Below, in pieces: positions 17,837 through 25,894 of a stretch of 51,623 nucleotides of DNA (the first letter of the stretch is position 1; each line of letters begins with the position of its first letter). The notes beneath the pieces were generated by a model, which was not told the DNA's origin, did not search any database, and saw only the letters and a list, made by a program, of their open reading frames with translations. The DNA comes from an uncultured Chiayiivirga sp. (lineage in GTDB: Bacteria > Pseudomonadota > Gammaproteobacteria > Xanthomonadales > Xanthomonadaceae): positions 1 to 51,623 of the forward strand of contig CAKSZJ010000022.1 in assembly GCA_934525595.1 (NCBI GenBank), written 5' to 3'. Position numbers and translations under genes: made by a program.

Positions 17837-19966
17837 TTACTGCGCGCGGATGACGGAAGTGTCTTGGATCAGCACCGCAGTGCCGCCGGTGGCCAGCAGG
17901 CTGGCCATCTGGCCCTGCATCTCCGCGGTGACCGCCGGCGCCGTCGGGCTGATCAGCGAAGCGTGTTCGCCTGCGGTGAAACGCACCACGCCGCGAATGC
18001 CGTTGGCGGCCTGCGTGGTCTGGGTGATGTTCGCCAGGCCCAGCGCGCGGATCAGCGGTTCGGTGCCCGAAAGCGGCGCGCCCGGCACGCTGTTGGGAAC
18101 CACCTGATCGGGCAGGTTGGAGCCGCCACCCACGACCTCGTGCAGCAGGATCGCGTTCTGCGCGGAGGCAAAGCCGTAGTTGATCGGGTCGATCGAATCG
18201 ATCACCTGCTGGGCCGCACCCATGAAGCTGTCATAGGTCGGAGTGCCGGCCTGCACGCCCGAGGCCGCGAGTCCGGCGCGGATGCGCGGACCGAACGACG
18301 CAGAGCCATCAAGCAGGCGCGCCACGCCACCGCCCGGCGCCGAGAGCAGGCCGGCGTTGACGTTGGGCTCCAGCGCCAGGAACGAGGTGCCGACCATCGC
18401 GCCCAGCGACAGGCCGACGAACTGGATGTTGGAGGAATCGAAATCCCCCGTGCCGTTGCCGTCGAGGTCAATCCGCGGGATCGACGCGGTCAGCACGAAG
18501 AGATCGGCCACCGCCTGGCGCAGATTGTCGCGCGAGGTCAGCAGCGAGCTCAGGTTGATGAAATGCGTGCCGGAGGCATCCGGAGCGCCGTCCGGCCCGG
18601 GTGCGCCGGTGCCGTTGTCGACGTAGTCGACGTTGAAGGTGCGCTCCGAGGCGACCGCGCCGAATGGCGTGTTGCCGATCGCGAAGGGGCTGTCCGGCGG
18701 CAGGCCGTGCAGCGGCAGGTCGATCGAGATCACCGCGAAGCCCTGCGCCGCCAGCGTGGCCGACACGGCCAGCGCGTGGGTGCGGTTGCCGGTGATGCCG
18801 TGCTGGAAGATCACCACCGGCCAGCCCGATGCGGGCTTGCTGCGGCCCGACGCCGCGTTCGGGATCGTCGCCAGCACCGGGATGGTGACGTCGCTGGTCT
18901 TGACCGGGAACGGGTTGGCGAAGGTGATGTTGGTCGACGCCGGGCTCAGGCCCGCAGCGTTGAAGGGCGGCACGTAGGCACCGGGCGCGGCCTTCCAGAA
19001 GGCAGTCAGGGGCGCGGTCGGGTTGGCGCCGCTCGGCGCCGAGAGGTAATAGGGCACGGTCAGCGTGCCGATATGGATGTCGGCAATCGGCGGCAGGCCC
19101 GCAGCCGCCGTGGTCAGGCCGCTGTTCGCCAACTGCACCTGACCGGGCTCTGTCACCGAGCGCACCGCCTGCATCACCGGGGTGATGCTCTGGGTGGTGA
19201 AGACCCAGCTCAGCACGACCTTGTCGCGCGGAATGCCGGCGGCACCGGCCACCGCCAGATGCGAATTGGTGAGCTGGCGCAGCGGCTCCAGCGCGCAGGC
19301 CGTGGCCGCAGGCAGCAGGGGCTCGGTGCTCTGGCCGCCGATGCACAGCGGCGAGGCGCGCTTGGAGAGGAAATAGGCCTGGTCGGGCGTGGCGTCGTTG
19401 CCGCCGGCATCGCGGATGCCGTCGGTCAGCACCACCAGATAGGAAGTGAGCTGCTGCAGCGGCTTGGTGGGGATGATAGCCAGGGTGCGTCCGCTGGCAT
19501 CGCTGGGTGCCAGCGCGGTGACGAATTCGGCACCGCCGGCGAGTTCGCGCACGATGTTGGTGGTGCCACCGCCGGGTCCGGTCAGCGAGACTTCGAAGAT
19601 GCGCACGCTTTGTCCGGGAACCACCGACGTCACGTCCGGCTTGGCATTGAAGCTGGTGGACATCGGACCCACCGTGCTCCAGCCGTCCAGCGTGCCGATC
19701 GCCACGGTCGGATCGCCATAGTTGTTCGGATTGGCCACCGGCGGGTTCAGCGTGAGGTCGGTGGTGCCCGACAGCAGCAGGTTGTTCGGCAGCGGCAGCA
19801 CCGCGTTGGTGGGGTCGAAGCGCGCGGTCAGCACGCCGGTGACGGGGTTGCCGTTGTTGTTGTTGGAGGGTGATGTCGGCACGGCGCGGTCACTGTTGCT
19901 GGAGCCGCCGCAGGCGGCAAGCAGCAGCGAGGACAGCGCCAAGGTCAGGGTGATCCTGGGTGGCAT
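17837..19966 (-). CDS. Lipase-like alpha/beta-hydrolase lipoprotein (bacterial virulence-factor lipase N-terminal type)
   Basis: 709 aa. Lipoprotein signal with lipobox LLAAC followed by GGSS, so a Cys-lipidated, probably outer-membrane protein. The N-terminal ~300 residues resemble the Lipase_bact_N domain (RFDPTNAVLPLPNNLLLSGT). The catalytic domain has oxyanion-loop VVIFQHGITGNRTHAL, nucleophile elbow GLSLG (Ser520) and a late His in FTAGEHASL. Expected to hydrolyse ester or acyl substrates at the cell surface. ATG 19966 has AAGGA at good spacing; the longer frame adds a tail without signal. First gene of the five-gene block, 15 nt from the DUF1302 gene. Confidence 0.85.
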   Translation of the reverse strand: MPPRITLTLALSSLLLAACGGSSNSDRAVPTSPSNNNNGNPVTGVLTARFDPTNAVLPLPNNLLLSGTTDLTLNPPVANPNNYGDPTVAIGTLDGWSTVGPMSTSFNAKPDVTSVVPGQSVRIFEVSLTGPGGGTTNIVRELAGGAEFVTALAPSDASGRTLAIIPTKPLQQLTSYLVVLTDGIRDAGGNDATPDQAYFLSKRASPLCIGGQSTEPLLPAATACALEPLRQLTNSHLAVAGAAGIPRDKVVLSWVFTTQSITPVMQAVRSVTEPGQVQLANSGLTTAAAGLPPIADIHIGTLTVPYYLSAPSGANPTAPLTAFWKAAPGAYVPPFNAAGLSPASTNITFANPFPVKTSDVTIPVLATIPNAASGRSKPASGWPVVIFQHGITGNRTHALAVSATLAAQGFAVISIDLPLHGLPPDSPFAIGNTPFGAVASERTFNVDYVDNGTGAPGPDGAPDASGTHFINLSSLLTSRDNLRQAVADLFVLTASIPRIDLDGNGTGDFDSSNIQFVGLSLGAMVGTSFLALEPNVNAGLLSAPGGGVARLLDGSASFGPRIRAGLAASGVQAGTPTYDSFMGAAQQVIDSIDPINYGFASAQNAILLHEVVGGGSNLPDQVVPNSVPGAPLSGTEPLIRALGLANITQTTQAANGIRGVVRFTAGEHASLISPTAPAVTAEMQGQMASLLATGGTAVLIQDTSVIRAQ

Positions 19967-20007
19967 GTTCTGGTTTCCTTCGACAACCGGGGATAGACGC
20001 GAGGCAA

Positions 20008-20041
20008 ACCTATCATAGGTATCGCATTCAGCTCTTAGCAA
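20008..20041 (-). promoter_or_regulatory. Candidate promoter with embedded palindromic operator, lipase/RND operon
   Basis: On the minus strand TTGCTA (20041-20036), an 18-nt spacer and TATGAT (20017-20012, 5/6 to consensus). The -10 box sits inside a perfect 13-bp palindrome, ACCTATGATAGGT (20020-20008), an arrangement that would let a bound repressor block RNA polymerase. Predicted start near 20005, leaving a ~40-nt leader before the lipase ATG. Confidence 0.5.
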
Positions 20042-20099
20042 TGCTGTGGCGTACGGTTCTTTCGAAGGCGCCTGCTGCAACGCAACATCGCGACGGGAC

Positions 20100-20957
20100 T
20101 CAGCGGTCCGAAAAGTCTTCTGCGCCGGGCCGGTAGGGTCGCGGATTCCAGTCCAGGTCTCGGGCGGCGGCGGCCGTGTCGAACACCATGTCGCGCCGCA
20201 TCCGTTCCACCACGCCGCGCCCTACGTCCGACAGCGCGTGGAGCCGCGAAGCCGCCCGCATCATGCCGTTGAACATCCAGGCGGGCAGCAGGACCAGATA
20301 GCCGCGTGGCCGGATGCAGACCACGGTGCGGCGCACCATTTCTCGATACGAGAGCGCCTCTCCGCCGCCCAGGTCGTAGCGTCGTCGCGCGCTCTGCGGG
20401 CGCTCGGCCGCGCTGACTGCGCAAATCGCGAGATCCTGGGCGTGCACGGGCTGGCGCAGGCCGACGGCATCGCGCGAAAGCGGCACCACGCGCCAGCGCC
20501 TGGCCAGCGCCGCGATGCGGCTCAGATTGGCGTCCACGCCGCAGCCATAGACCAGGGTCGGACGCAGGATGGTCCACGCGATGCGGCGCGCGTCGCAGAA
20601 CGCTTCGAGGGCGGCCTCGGCGCGCGCGAGATTTGCGGCCAGTTCCCGCTCGGTCGCATCCGGCGAATCCTGCTTGGTTTCCGCGCTGGTGGAGCTGAAG
20701 GCAACGATGCGCCCGGGCCGGTGCCGCGTGCGCCCGAGCCACGCGAGCAGGCCGTCGAGCGGGCCGGTGCTGAAAACCAGGTCGGGCGCCGCCGCCGCGT
20801 CGCCGCCGGCGTAAAGATCGAAACGACTCCAGGAAAGTCCCTCGCGCGCAGGCTGCGCCTGGCGCGATACCGCCTCGACGACGATGCCGCGAGCCAGCAG
20901 CTCGGGAATCAGGAAGCGCCCGATCTGCCCGGTCGCACCCAGCACCAGCGCGCGCAT
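20100..20957 (-). CDS. NAD(P)-binding NmrA/epimerase-like short-chain protein
   Basis: 285 aa, atypical SDR/NmrA fold. Rossmann motif at the start: MRALVLGATGQIGRFLIPEL (GxTGxxG). Later IVAFSSTSAETKQD, then TILRPTLVYGCGVDANLSRI, the usual segment after the catalytic region. The Tyr-x-x-x-Lys pair is not clear, so it may be a redox sensor or a chaperone-like SDR rather than an epimerase. LLPAWMFNGMMRAASRL near the C-terminus is hydrophobic. ATG 20957 overlaps the upstream gene's stop (ATGA), so it is translationally coupled to the NhaA remnant. Substrate unknown. Confidence 0.75.
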   Translation of the reverse strand: MRALVLGATGQIGRFLIPELLARGIVVEAVSRQAQPAREGLSWSRFDLYAGGDAAAAPDLVFSTGPLDGLLAWLGRTRHRPGRIVAFSSTSAETKQDSPDATERELAANLARAEAALEAFCDARRIAWTILRPTLVYGCGVDANLSRIAALARRWRVVPLSRDAVGLRQPVHAQDLAICAVSAAERPQSARRRYDLGGGEALSYREMVRRTVVCIRPRGYLVLLPAWMFNGMMRAASRLHALSDVGRGVVERMRRDMVFDTAAAARDLDWNPRPYRPGAEDFSDR

Positions 20958-21370
20958 CAGGCCCGCTCCGCGCGACGCAGGCCGCGCCGCAGCCACAGGC
21001 TGCCGAGCAGCGCCGCTACGGTCGAGCCACCGAGGATGCTCTGGCGATGCACGTGCGCGGCCTCGCTGTCCGGCGCGAACGACAGTCCGCCGATGAACAG
21101 GCTCATCGTGAAACCGATGCCGCACAGCATCGCCATGCCAAGCATGGCGTCGCCGCGCACGTCCACGGGCCAGGAGGCCAGTCCGGTGCGGCGCGCCAGC
21201 CAGGTCGCGCCGCCGATGCCCAGCGGCTTGCCGATCACCAGGCCCATCGCGATGCCCAGCGGCACCGCGCACAGCACCAGCAGCACGCCGCCGGCCGGCC
21301 CGCGCATGAATTCGCTCAATCGCCCCGAGGCGTTCGGAAGAGGCATGGGCGCCGCACCGTCGGAAGGCAT
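20957..21370 (-). pseudogene. nhaA: NhaA-type Na+/H+ antiporter with large internal deletion
   Basis: 137-aa frame joining the two ends of an NhaA (~390 aa). RLSEFMRGPAGGVLLVLCAV matches the first helix region of NhaA. It runs directly into PLGIAMGLVIGKPLGI and LCGIGFTMSLFIGGLSF, which belong to the last quarter. About 250 residues are missing, including the ion-binding Asp pair (Asp163/164 in E. coli). The junction is in frame and between hydrophobic segments, leaving perhaps four helices. Antiport is not expected. ATG 21370 begins 3 nt after the glnE stop, and the stop overlaps the next gene, so the remnant keeps the operon translationally continuous. Confidence 0.8.
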
Positions 21371-21373
21371 CGT

Positions 21374-24202
21374 TCAATCCGTCTCATCGGGCGGCGGCGG
21401 CGCCAGGTAATCGTGCCACGCGTCCGTCACCGCGGCGCGCGCCTCCTCCAGCGCGGCATCGGGCGGTGCCAGACGCACGCGTCCGTCCAGCGTACACGCC
21501 AGCGCGCGCGCCAGCAGCACCTCGTGGGCGCGGCGCAGCGCCTGCGCCGCGGGCGCGGTGAAGAAGCCGCAGTCCGCCAGCGCATCGATGAGATCCGGCG
21601 TGCACGTGCTGGCGATGACGCGCGGCGCCTCGGCTGCGACGATCAGCACCGCGGCCTGCACCAGGAACTCCAGATCCACCAATCCGCCATGGCCCTGCTT
21701 GAGATCGAACAGACCCTCACGCGAGCGGTCCAGCTCGGTGCGCATCCGCTGGCGCATGTCGCGCGCGTCGCGGCACACCGCCGCGCGCGTGCGCGGACGG
21801 CACAGCACCTGCGTGCGGATCCGTCCGAAGGCGGCCTGCACCGCGGCATCCCCGGCCACGGCGCGGGCGCGCACCAGCGCCTGCTGCTCCCAGGTCCAGG
21901 CGCGCTCGCTCTGGTAGTTCGAAAAGCTCTGCAGGCTGGAAACCAGAAGTCCCTTCGCCCCGTCCGGCCGCAGCCGCAGGTCGGCTTCGTACAGGCGTCC
22001 GGCGGGCGTCGCCATCGCCAGCAGGGCGATGACCTTCTGCACCACGCGCGTGTGGTAGCGCACCGCCTCCAGCGGGCGGGCGCCGTCGGTCTCGCCGGCG
22101 TCGAGCGCATCGTCGTAGAGGAACACCAGGTCGAGATCCGAGCCGAAGCCCAGTTCGCTGCCGCCAAAGCTGCCGTAGGCGATCGCAGCCACGCCGCCGG
22201 CGCGCAGACGACCGTGCTGGCGCGCCAGGTCATCCAGTGCCATCGGCAGCACCGTGCGCAGCACGGCCTGGGCGATGAAGGCGAGCTGGCGCGCGCTGCT
22301 CGGCGCATCCTGGCGATCCACCAGACGCGCACGCGCAACCCGGAAGGCGCAGCTCTGGCGAAACTCGTTCAGCGCAGTGAGGCGCGCCTCGATGTCATCG
22401 CCGGCGTGCGGAGCGATGGCGCGATCGATCGCCGCGTTGACCTCTGCGCGGGTGGGCGGCGCGGCGTCGGCGCGCGCGTCGAGCAGTTCATCGAGCAGCA
22501 GCGGATGCGCGCACAGGCGCTCGGCCATCCAGCGGCTGCGCGCCATCACGTCCACCACCCGCGCCAGCGCGGCGGGCTCTTCGTCGAGCAGCGCCAGGTA
22601 GCTGGAGCGGCGCAGCACCGCCTGAACCAGCTCGAGCGCGCGCAGCGCCGCCGCATCGGGAGCGACACTGTGCGCCGCGGCGGCCAGCAGGCGCGGCATC
22701 AGGCGTTCGAGCCGGCCGGCGGCGCGCGCCGACAGCGACGCCAGCGCAGGAAGGCGCCGGAACGCGATCAGGCGCTGCGTCAGTGCGTCCGCGTCCGTGA
22801 ACCCGGCCTGCGCCAGGCGCGCCGGCGCGGCGGCGTCCGCCGGATCGATCCAGACCAGATCGAGCGCCACGAGCGCATCGCGGGTCTCGGCGCGGGGCGA
22901 CTGGTGGCGCGCTTGGAAAACCCGCGAGAACTCCTCGCGCACCGCGGCGCGATGCCGCTCCAGCGTCGCCTCCAGAGCACTCCAGTCCGCGAAGCCGAAG
23001 CCCCAGGCGATCCGCGCGCGGTCGAGCCCGCCTTCGGGAAGGCTGTGGGTCTGCTCCTCGCGCAGCATCTGCAGGCGGTTTTCCAGGCGCCGCAGGAACC
23101 GATAGGCCGCGCCCAGTGCATCCGCGCTGGGCCCGGGCACGTCACCGCCCTCGCGCAGCCGGGCCAGCGCCGGAAGCAGGCCGCATTCGCGCAGCGCCGG
23201 TTCGCGCCCGCCGCGGATCAGCTGCTGCAGCTGCACGATGAACTCGATCTCGCGGATGCCGCCGCGCCCGAGCTTGAGGTGGCCCTCCAGATCGCGGCGT
23301 TGCACCTCGGCCTCGATCAGCGTCTTCATTTCGCGCAGGCCCTCGAACGCGCCGAAATCGAGGTAGCGGCGGTAGACGAAGGGCCGCAGCATCGTCAGAA
23401 ATCGCTCGCCGGCGGCGAGGTCGCCGGCCACTGGCCGCGCCTTGATCCACGCGTAGCGCTCCCAGTCGCGCCCCTCGCGCTGAAAGTAGTGCTCCATCGC
23501 GGCAAACGACTGCGCCAGCCGTCCGCTCTGGCCGAACGGGCGCAGCCGCATGTCGACGCGGTAGGCCATGCCCTCGGCGGTCACTTCGGAGAGCAGCTGG
23601 ATGAACTGCTGGCCGGCCCGCTGGAACCAGTCGCCGTTGTCGAGCGGGCGCGCGCCGTCGCTCTGGCCCGACTCGGGAAAGGCGAACACCAGGTCGACGT
23701 CGGAAGAAAAATTCAGCTCGCCGCCGCCGAGCTTGCCCAGCGCGAACACCACCAGCCGCTGCGGCTCTCCCGAAGCGCCGCGCGGCGTGCCGTGGCGCGC
23801 GCGCATCGCGTCCTCGACCACCGCCAGCGCCTGCGCGAGGCAATGCTCGGCCAGGCGCGATGTGCCGGCGAGGGTGTCCTCGACGGCGTCGATACCGGCC
23901 GCGTCGCGATGGATCAGGCGCACGCTCTCGGCATGGCGGTGCCGGCGCAGGCGCACCGACCAGGCGGTCGGCTCTCCGGTGTCCAGACGAAGGTCCGCAG
24001 CCGGCGCATCCAGCGTATCGAGCAGGTCGGGCTGGGCGCAGAGCCGATCCAGCGCGTAGTCGCTGGCGATCAGCAGGCGCACCAGCCGCTCACGTCGCAC
24101 AGGTTCGGCTTCGATCTGCGCCAGCGCCCTCGGCGCCGCCGCGCGCAGGCGCTCGAACTGGCGGTGCAGGTGTTCGGTCAGCGGCGCGGGAAGGGCGTTC
24201 AT
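21374..24202 (-). CDS. glnE: Bifunctional glutamine-synthetase adenylyltransferase / deadenylase
   Basis: Adenylylates and deadenylylates glutamine synthetase in response to nitrogen status signalled by PII. 942 aa, close to the 946 of E. coli. It has two nucleotidyltransferase halves. The N-terminal (deadenylylase) half has GGGELNFSSDVDLVFAF with Asp168 and Asp170. The C-terminal (adenylylase) half has GGSELGFGSDLDLVFLYD near residue 690. A PII-uridylyltransferase-associated helical domain lies between and after. ATG 24202 is chosen because the frame further upstream lies in the 34-bp repeat array. The mini-nhaA gene follows after 3 nt. Confidence 0.95.
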   Translation of the reverse strand: MNALPAPLTEHLHRQFERLRAAAPRALAQIEAEPVRRERLVRLLIASDYALDRLCAQPDLLDTLDAPAADLRLDTGEPTAWSVRLRRHRHAESVRLIHRDAAGIDAVEDTLAGTSRLAEHCLAQALAVVEDAMRARHGTPRGASGEPQRLVVFALGKLGGGELNFSSDVDLVFAFPESGQSDGARPLDNGDWFQRAGQQFIQLLSEVTAEGMAYRVDMRLRPFGQSGRLAQSFAAMEHYFQREGRDWERYAWIKARPVAGDLAAGERFLTMLRPFVYRRYLDFGAFEGLREMKTLIEAEVQRRDLEGHLKLGRGGIREIEFIVQLQQLIRGGREPALRECGLLPALARLREGGDVPGPSADALGAAYRFLRRLENRLQMLREEQTHSLPEGGLDRARIAWGFGFADWSALEATLERHRAAVREEFSRVFQARHQSPRAETRDALVALDLVWIDPADAAAPARLAQAGFTDADALTQRLIAFRRLPALASLSARAAGRLERLMPRLLAAAAHSVAPDAAALRALELVQAVLRRSSYLALLDEEPAALARVVDVMARSRWMAERLCAHPLLLDELLDARADAAPPTRAEVNAAIDRAIAPHAGDDIEARLTALNEFRQSCAFRVARARLVDRQDAPSSARQLAFIAQAVLRTVLPMALDDLARQHGRLRAGGVAAIAYGSFGGSELGFGSDLDLVFLYDDALDAGETDGARPLEAVRYHTRVVQKVIALLAMATPAGRLYEADLRLRPDGAKGLLVSSLQSFSNYQSERAWTWEQQALVRARAVAGDAAVQAAFGRIRTQVLCRPRTRAAVCRDARDMRQRMRTELDRSREGLFDLKQGHGGLVDLEFLVQAAVLIVAAEAPRVIASTCTPDLIDALADCGFFTAPAAQALRRAHEVLLARALACTLDGRVRLAPPDAALEEARAAVTDAWHDYLAPPPPDETD

Positions 24203-24220
24203 CGCCGCAATTCTGGCAGA

Positions 24221-24356
24221 AGCACGGCGTCGGCCACGTAGGGCCGACCTACAGAGCACGGCGTCGGCCACGTAGGGCCGACCTACAGAGCACGGCGTCG
24301 GCTACGTCGGGCCGATATGCAGAGCACGGCGTCGGCCGCGCAGGGCCGGCCTGCCG
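24221..24356. repeat. Four tandem 34-bp REP-like palindromic repeats
   Basis: Units at 24221-24254, 24255-24288, 24289-24322 and 24323-24356. Units 1 and 2 are identical, while 3 and 4 have several changes. Each contains a palindrome GTCGGCC-6 nt-GGCCGAC or a variant of it. They lie directly upstream of glnE. A single related element occurs at 51546-51573. Confidence 0.9.
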
Positions 24357-24455
24357 ACGTGCATGTCGGCAGGCGCGTGCAGGCTCGCAGCTTCGCTGTT
24401 CGAAATCACCGCGCGCCCCGATCGGCCGATGGGGGAAAGGACGCGGCGCGGATCT

Positions 24456-25046
24456 TCAGCGAATCACACCGCAGGCGATGCGCGGGCCGGAGTCGCCGGC
24501 CGGCTGGGTGGCGTAATCGTCGGCCTTGGCGTGCAGCACGATGGCGCGCCCAAGCACGTCGGCGGCACCGCCATCGCCCAGGGTGACGCCGGAAACGTGC
24601 ACATCCACCGCGAGCGCGCCCGCATCGTCGGCCACAAGATTCGGCATGTCGCCGGCGTGATGGTCGCCCTGCCCCGGGTGACCGTGCGGATGGCCGCCCG
24701 GATTGAAGTGCGGACCGGCGCTGGAAGCGTCGGGCGCGCTGCAATCGCCGGTTTCGTGCACATGGAAGCCGTGCGTGCCGCCCGGATCGACCCCCGAGAG
24801 GCTGCCGGTGATGCGCACGCCGTCCGATTCCGCGGTCAGCACCAGGGTGCCGGACGCGGCGTTGCCCTCGGTCGGCGCCAGTTCCGCGCTGGCTGTCGCA
24901 GCCGCCGGCGGCGCGGGAGGTGCGGGAGGTGCTGGTGGCGGTGGCTGCACCGGAGCCGGCGGCGGCGGTTCGGCGGACTGGGAACACGCGGCGGCCGCAC
25001 ACGCGATGGCCAGCGCAGTGAGGAGGTGTTTGGCGCGGATGTTCAT
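24456..25046 (-). CDS. sodC: Superoxide dismutase [Cu-Zn], lipoprotein form
   Basis: Dismutates superoxide in the periplasm. 196 aa: signal peptide with lipobox AAAC, a Pro/Ala-rich spacer (residues about 26-50), then the SodC domain. Copper ligands lie in HGFHVHETGDC and the last one in VLHAKADDY. The bridging His and zinc loop are in GPHFNPGG, HHAGDMPN and nearby; the loop holds extra His (GGHPHGHPG). C-terminal GPRIACGVI closes the disulfide with the first Cys. ATG 25046 has AGGAG upstream. The lipobox and long linker suggest anchoring on a membrane with reach. Confidence 0.93.
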   Translation of the reverse strand: MNIRAKHLLTALAIACAAAACSQSAEPPPPAPVQPPPPAPPAPPAPPAAATASAELAPTEGNAASGTLVLTAESDGVRITGSLSGVDPGGTHGFHVHETGDCSAPDASSAGPHFNPGGHPHGHPGQGDHHAGDMPNLVADDAGALAVDVHVSGVTLGDGGAADVLGRAIVLHAKADDYATQPAGDSGPRIACGVIR

Positions 25047-25157
25047 GGGACGTCTCCTGTCGTGACGGGAAGCAAGAGGATAGTCGCCTGCACCCCGGCT
25101 GGCATCCGGGCAGACGAACGGTCGCGTTCAGCGCGTCCAACGCCGTGAATCGTCACC

Positions 25158-25865
25158 TCACGCCGCGATGGCCCGCACCACCGGCCGCAGCCGCGCCCAC
25201 GGCACCGGGAAGGCCGGCACTTCGATCCTTGCCTCTCCAAAGCCCGCGCGCTCGAGTCGCTGCACGATATCGCGACCGTAATCACGGAATACCAGCACCG
25301 GCTCGTTTCCTTTGAACGGATCGACGTGATATTCCGCCGGCATCAGGTATTCGATGCCGGCGCCCCCACCCCGGGCTCGCTCCACGGTGTCTGGCGCATC
25401 GAACAGCGGCACGGTGAACAGCATCTTCCCCCCTGGCCGCAGAACCCGACGCAACTCCGAAAATCCGCGCGCATCGTCGGGCACGTGCTCGAATACTTCG
25501 GTATGGGTGACCAGATCAAAACAGGCGTCCGGCCAGGTCAGGGCCTGCACGTCCTCACAGCGGACGCCCTGCCATGTGGTTCCGGGCACGGCGTCAGGGT
25601 GGTATTCGGAGAACGCGGCCCGGGCCGCACGCTTGCGCAAATGTTCGACGAACGGTCCCGTGGCGGAAAGCTCATAGACATCCATCCTGGAAAGGGCGGC
25701 GAGTTCGATTTCGCTCGCCACCGCCAGACCGATGGAAAGATGCACGGTACTTGCCGCACAGCGCAGGCAGCGCACACCCGACTCGCTGCGATTCAAGCGC
25801 ACGAATACCGAATGCCCGCAGAAAGGGCACCTCGCGAACCGCGCGGAGAATGCGCTGGGTGCCAT
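25158..25865 (-). CDS. Class I SAM-dependent methyltransferase with N-terminal zinc ribbon
   Basis: About 235 aa. N-terminal Cys pairs CPFCG and CLRCA form a zinc ribbon. The Methyltransf_11-like part has CFDLVTHTEVFEHVPDDARGF and ELRRVLRPGGKMLFTVPLFD. The early SAM glycine loop is weak (VYELSATGPFVEHL). The pattern resembles methyltransferases of glycan or cell-surface clusters; the substrate is unknown. ATG 25865 is preferred to 25913, because the 16 codons between are rich in codons rare here (AGA, AGG, TCA, TCT) and the base composition changes there. It lies 111 nt upstream of sodC and 54 nt after the lectin gene. Confidence 0.72.
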   Translation of the reverse strand: MAPSAFSARFARCPFCGHSVFVRLNRSESGVRCLRCAASTVHLSIGLAVASEIELAALSRMDVYELSATGPFVEHLRKRAARAAFSEYHPDAVPGTTWQGVRCEDVQALTWPDACFDLVTHTEVFEHVPDDARGFSELRRVLRPGGKMLFTVPLFDAPDTVERARGGGAGIEYLMPAEYHVDPFKGNEPVLVFRDYGRDIVQRLERAGFGEARIEVPAFPVPWARLRPVVRAIAA

Positions 25866-25894
25866 GATCGACAACCCAGCGCGCAATCTAGATG

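Noticed and set aside
15845..19873. A 1342-codon plus-strand open frame across the DUF1302/lipase genes
   Set aside because: It is the antisense of well-supported minus-strand genes with signal peptides and ribosome sites. Its translation is Arg/Gly/Val-rich with no recognisable domain, as expected in GC-rich DNA.
24221..24356. Possible CRISPR array
   Set aside because: The repeats are contiguous with no spacers, the units are self-complementary, and no cas gene is near.
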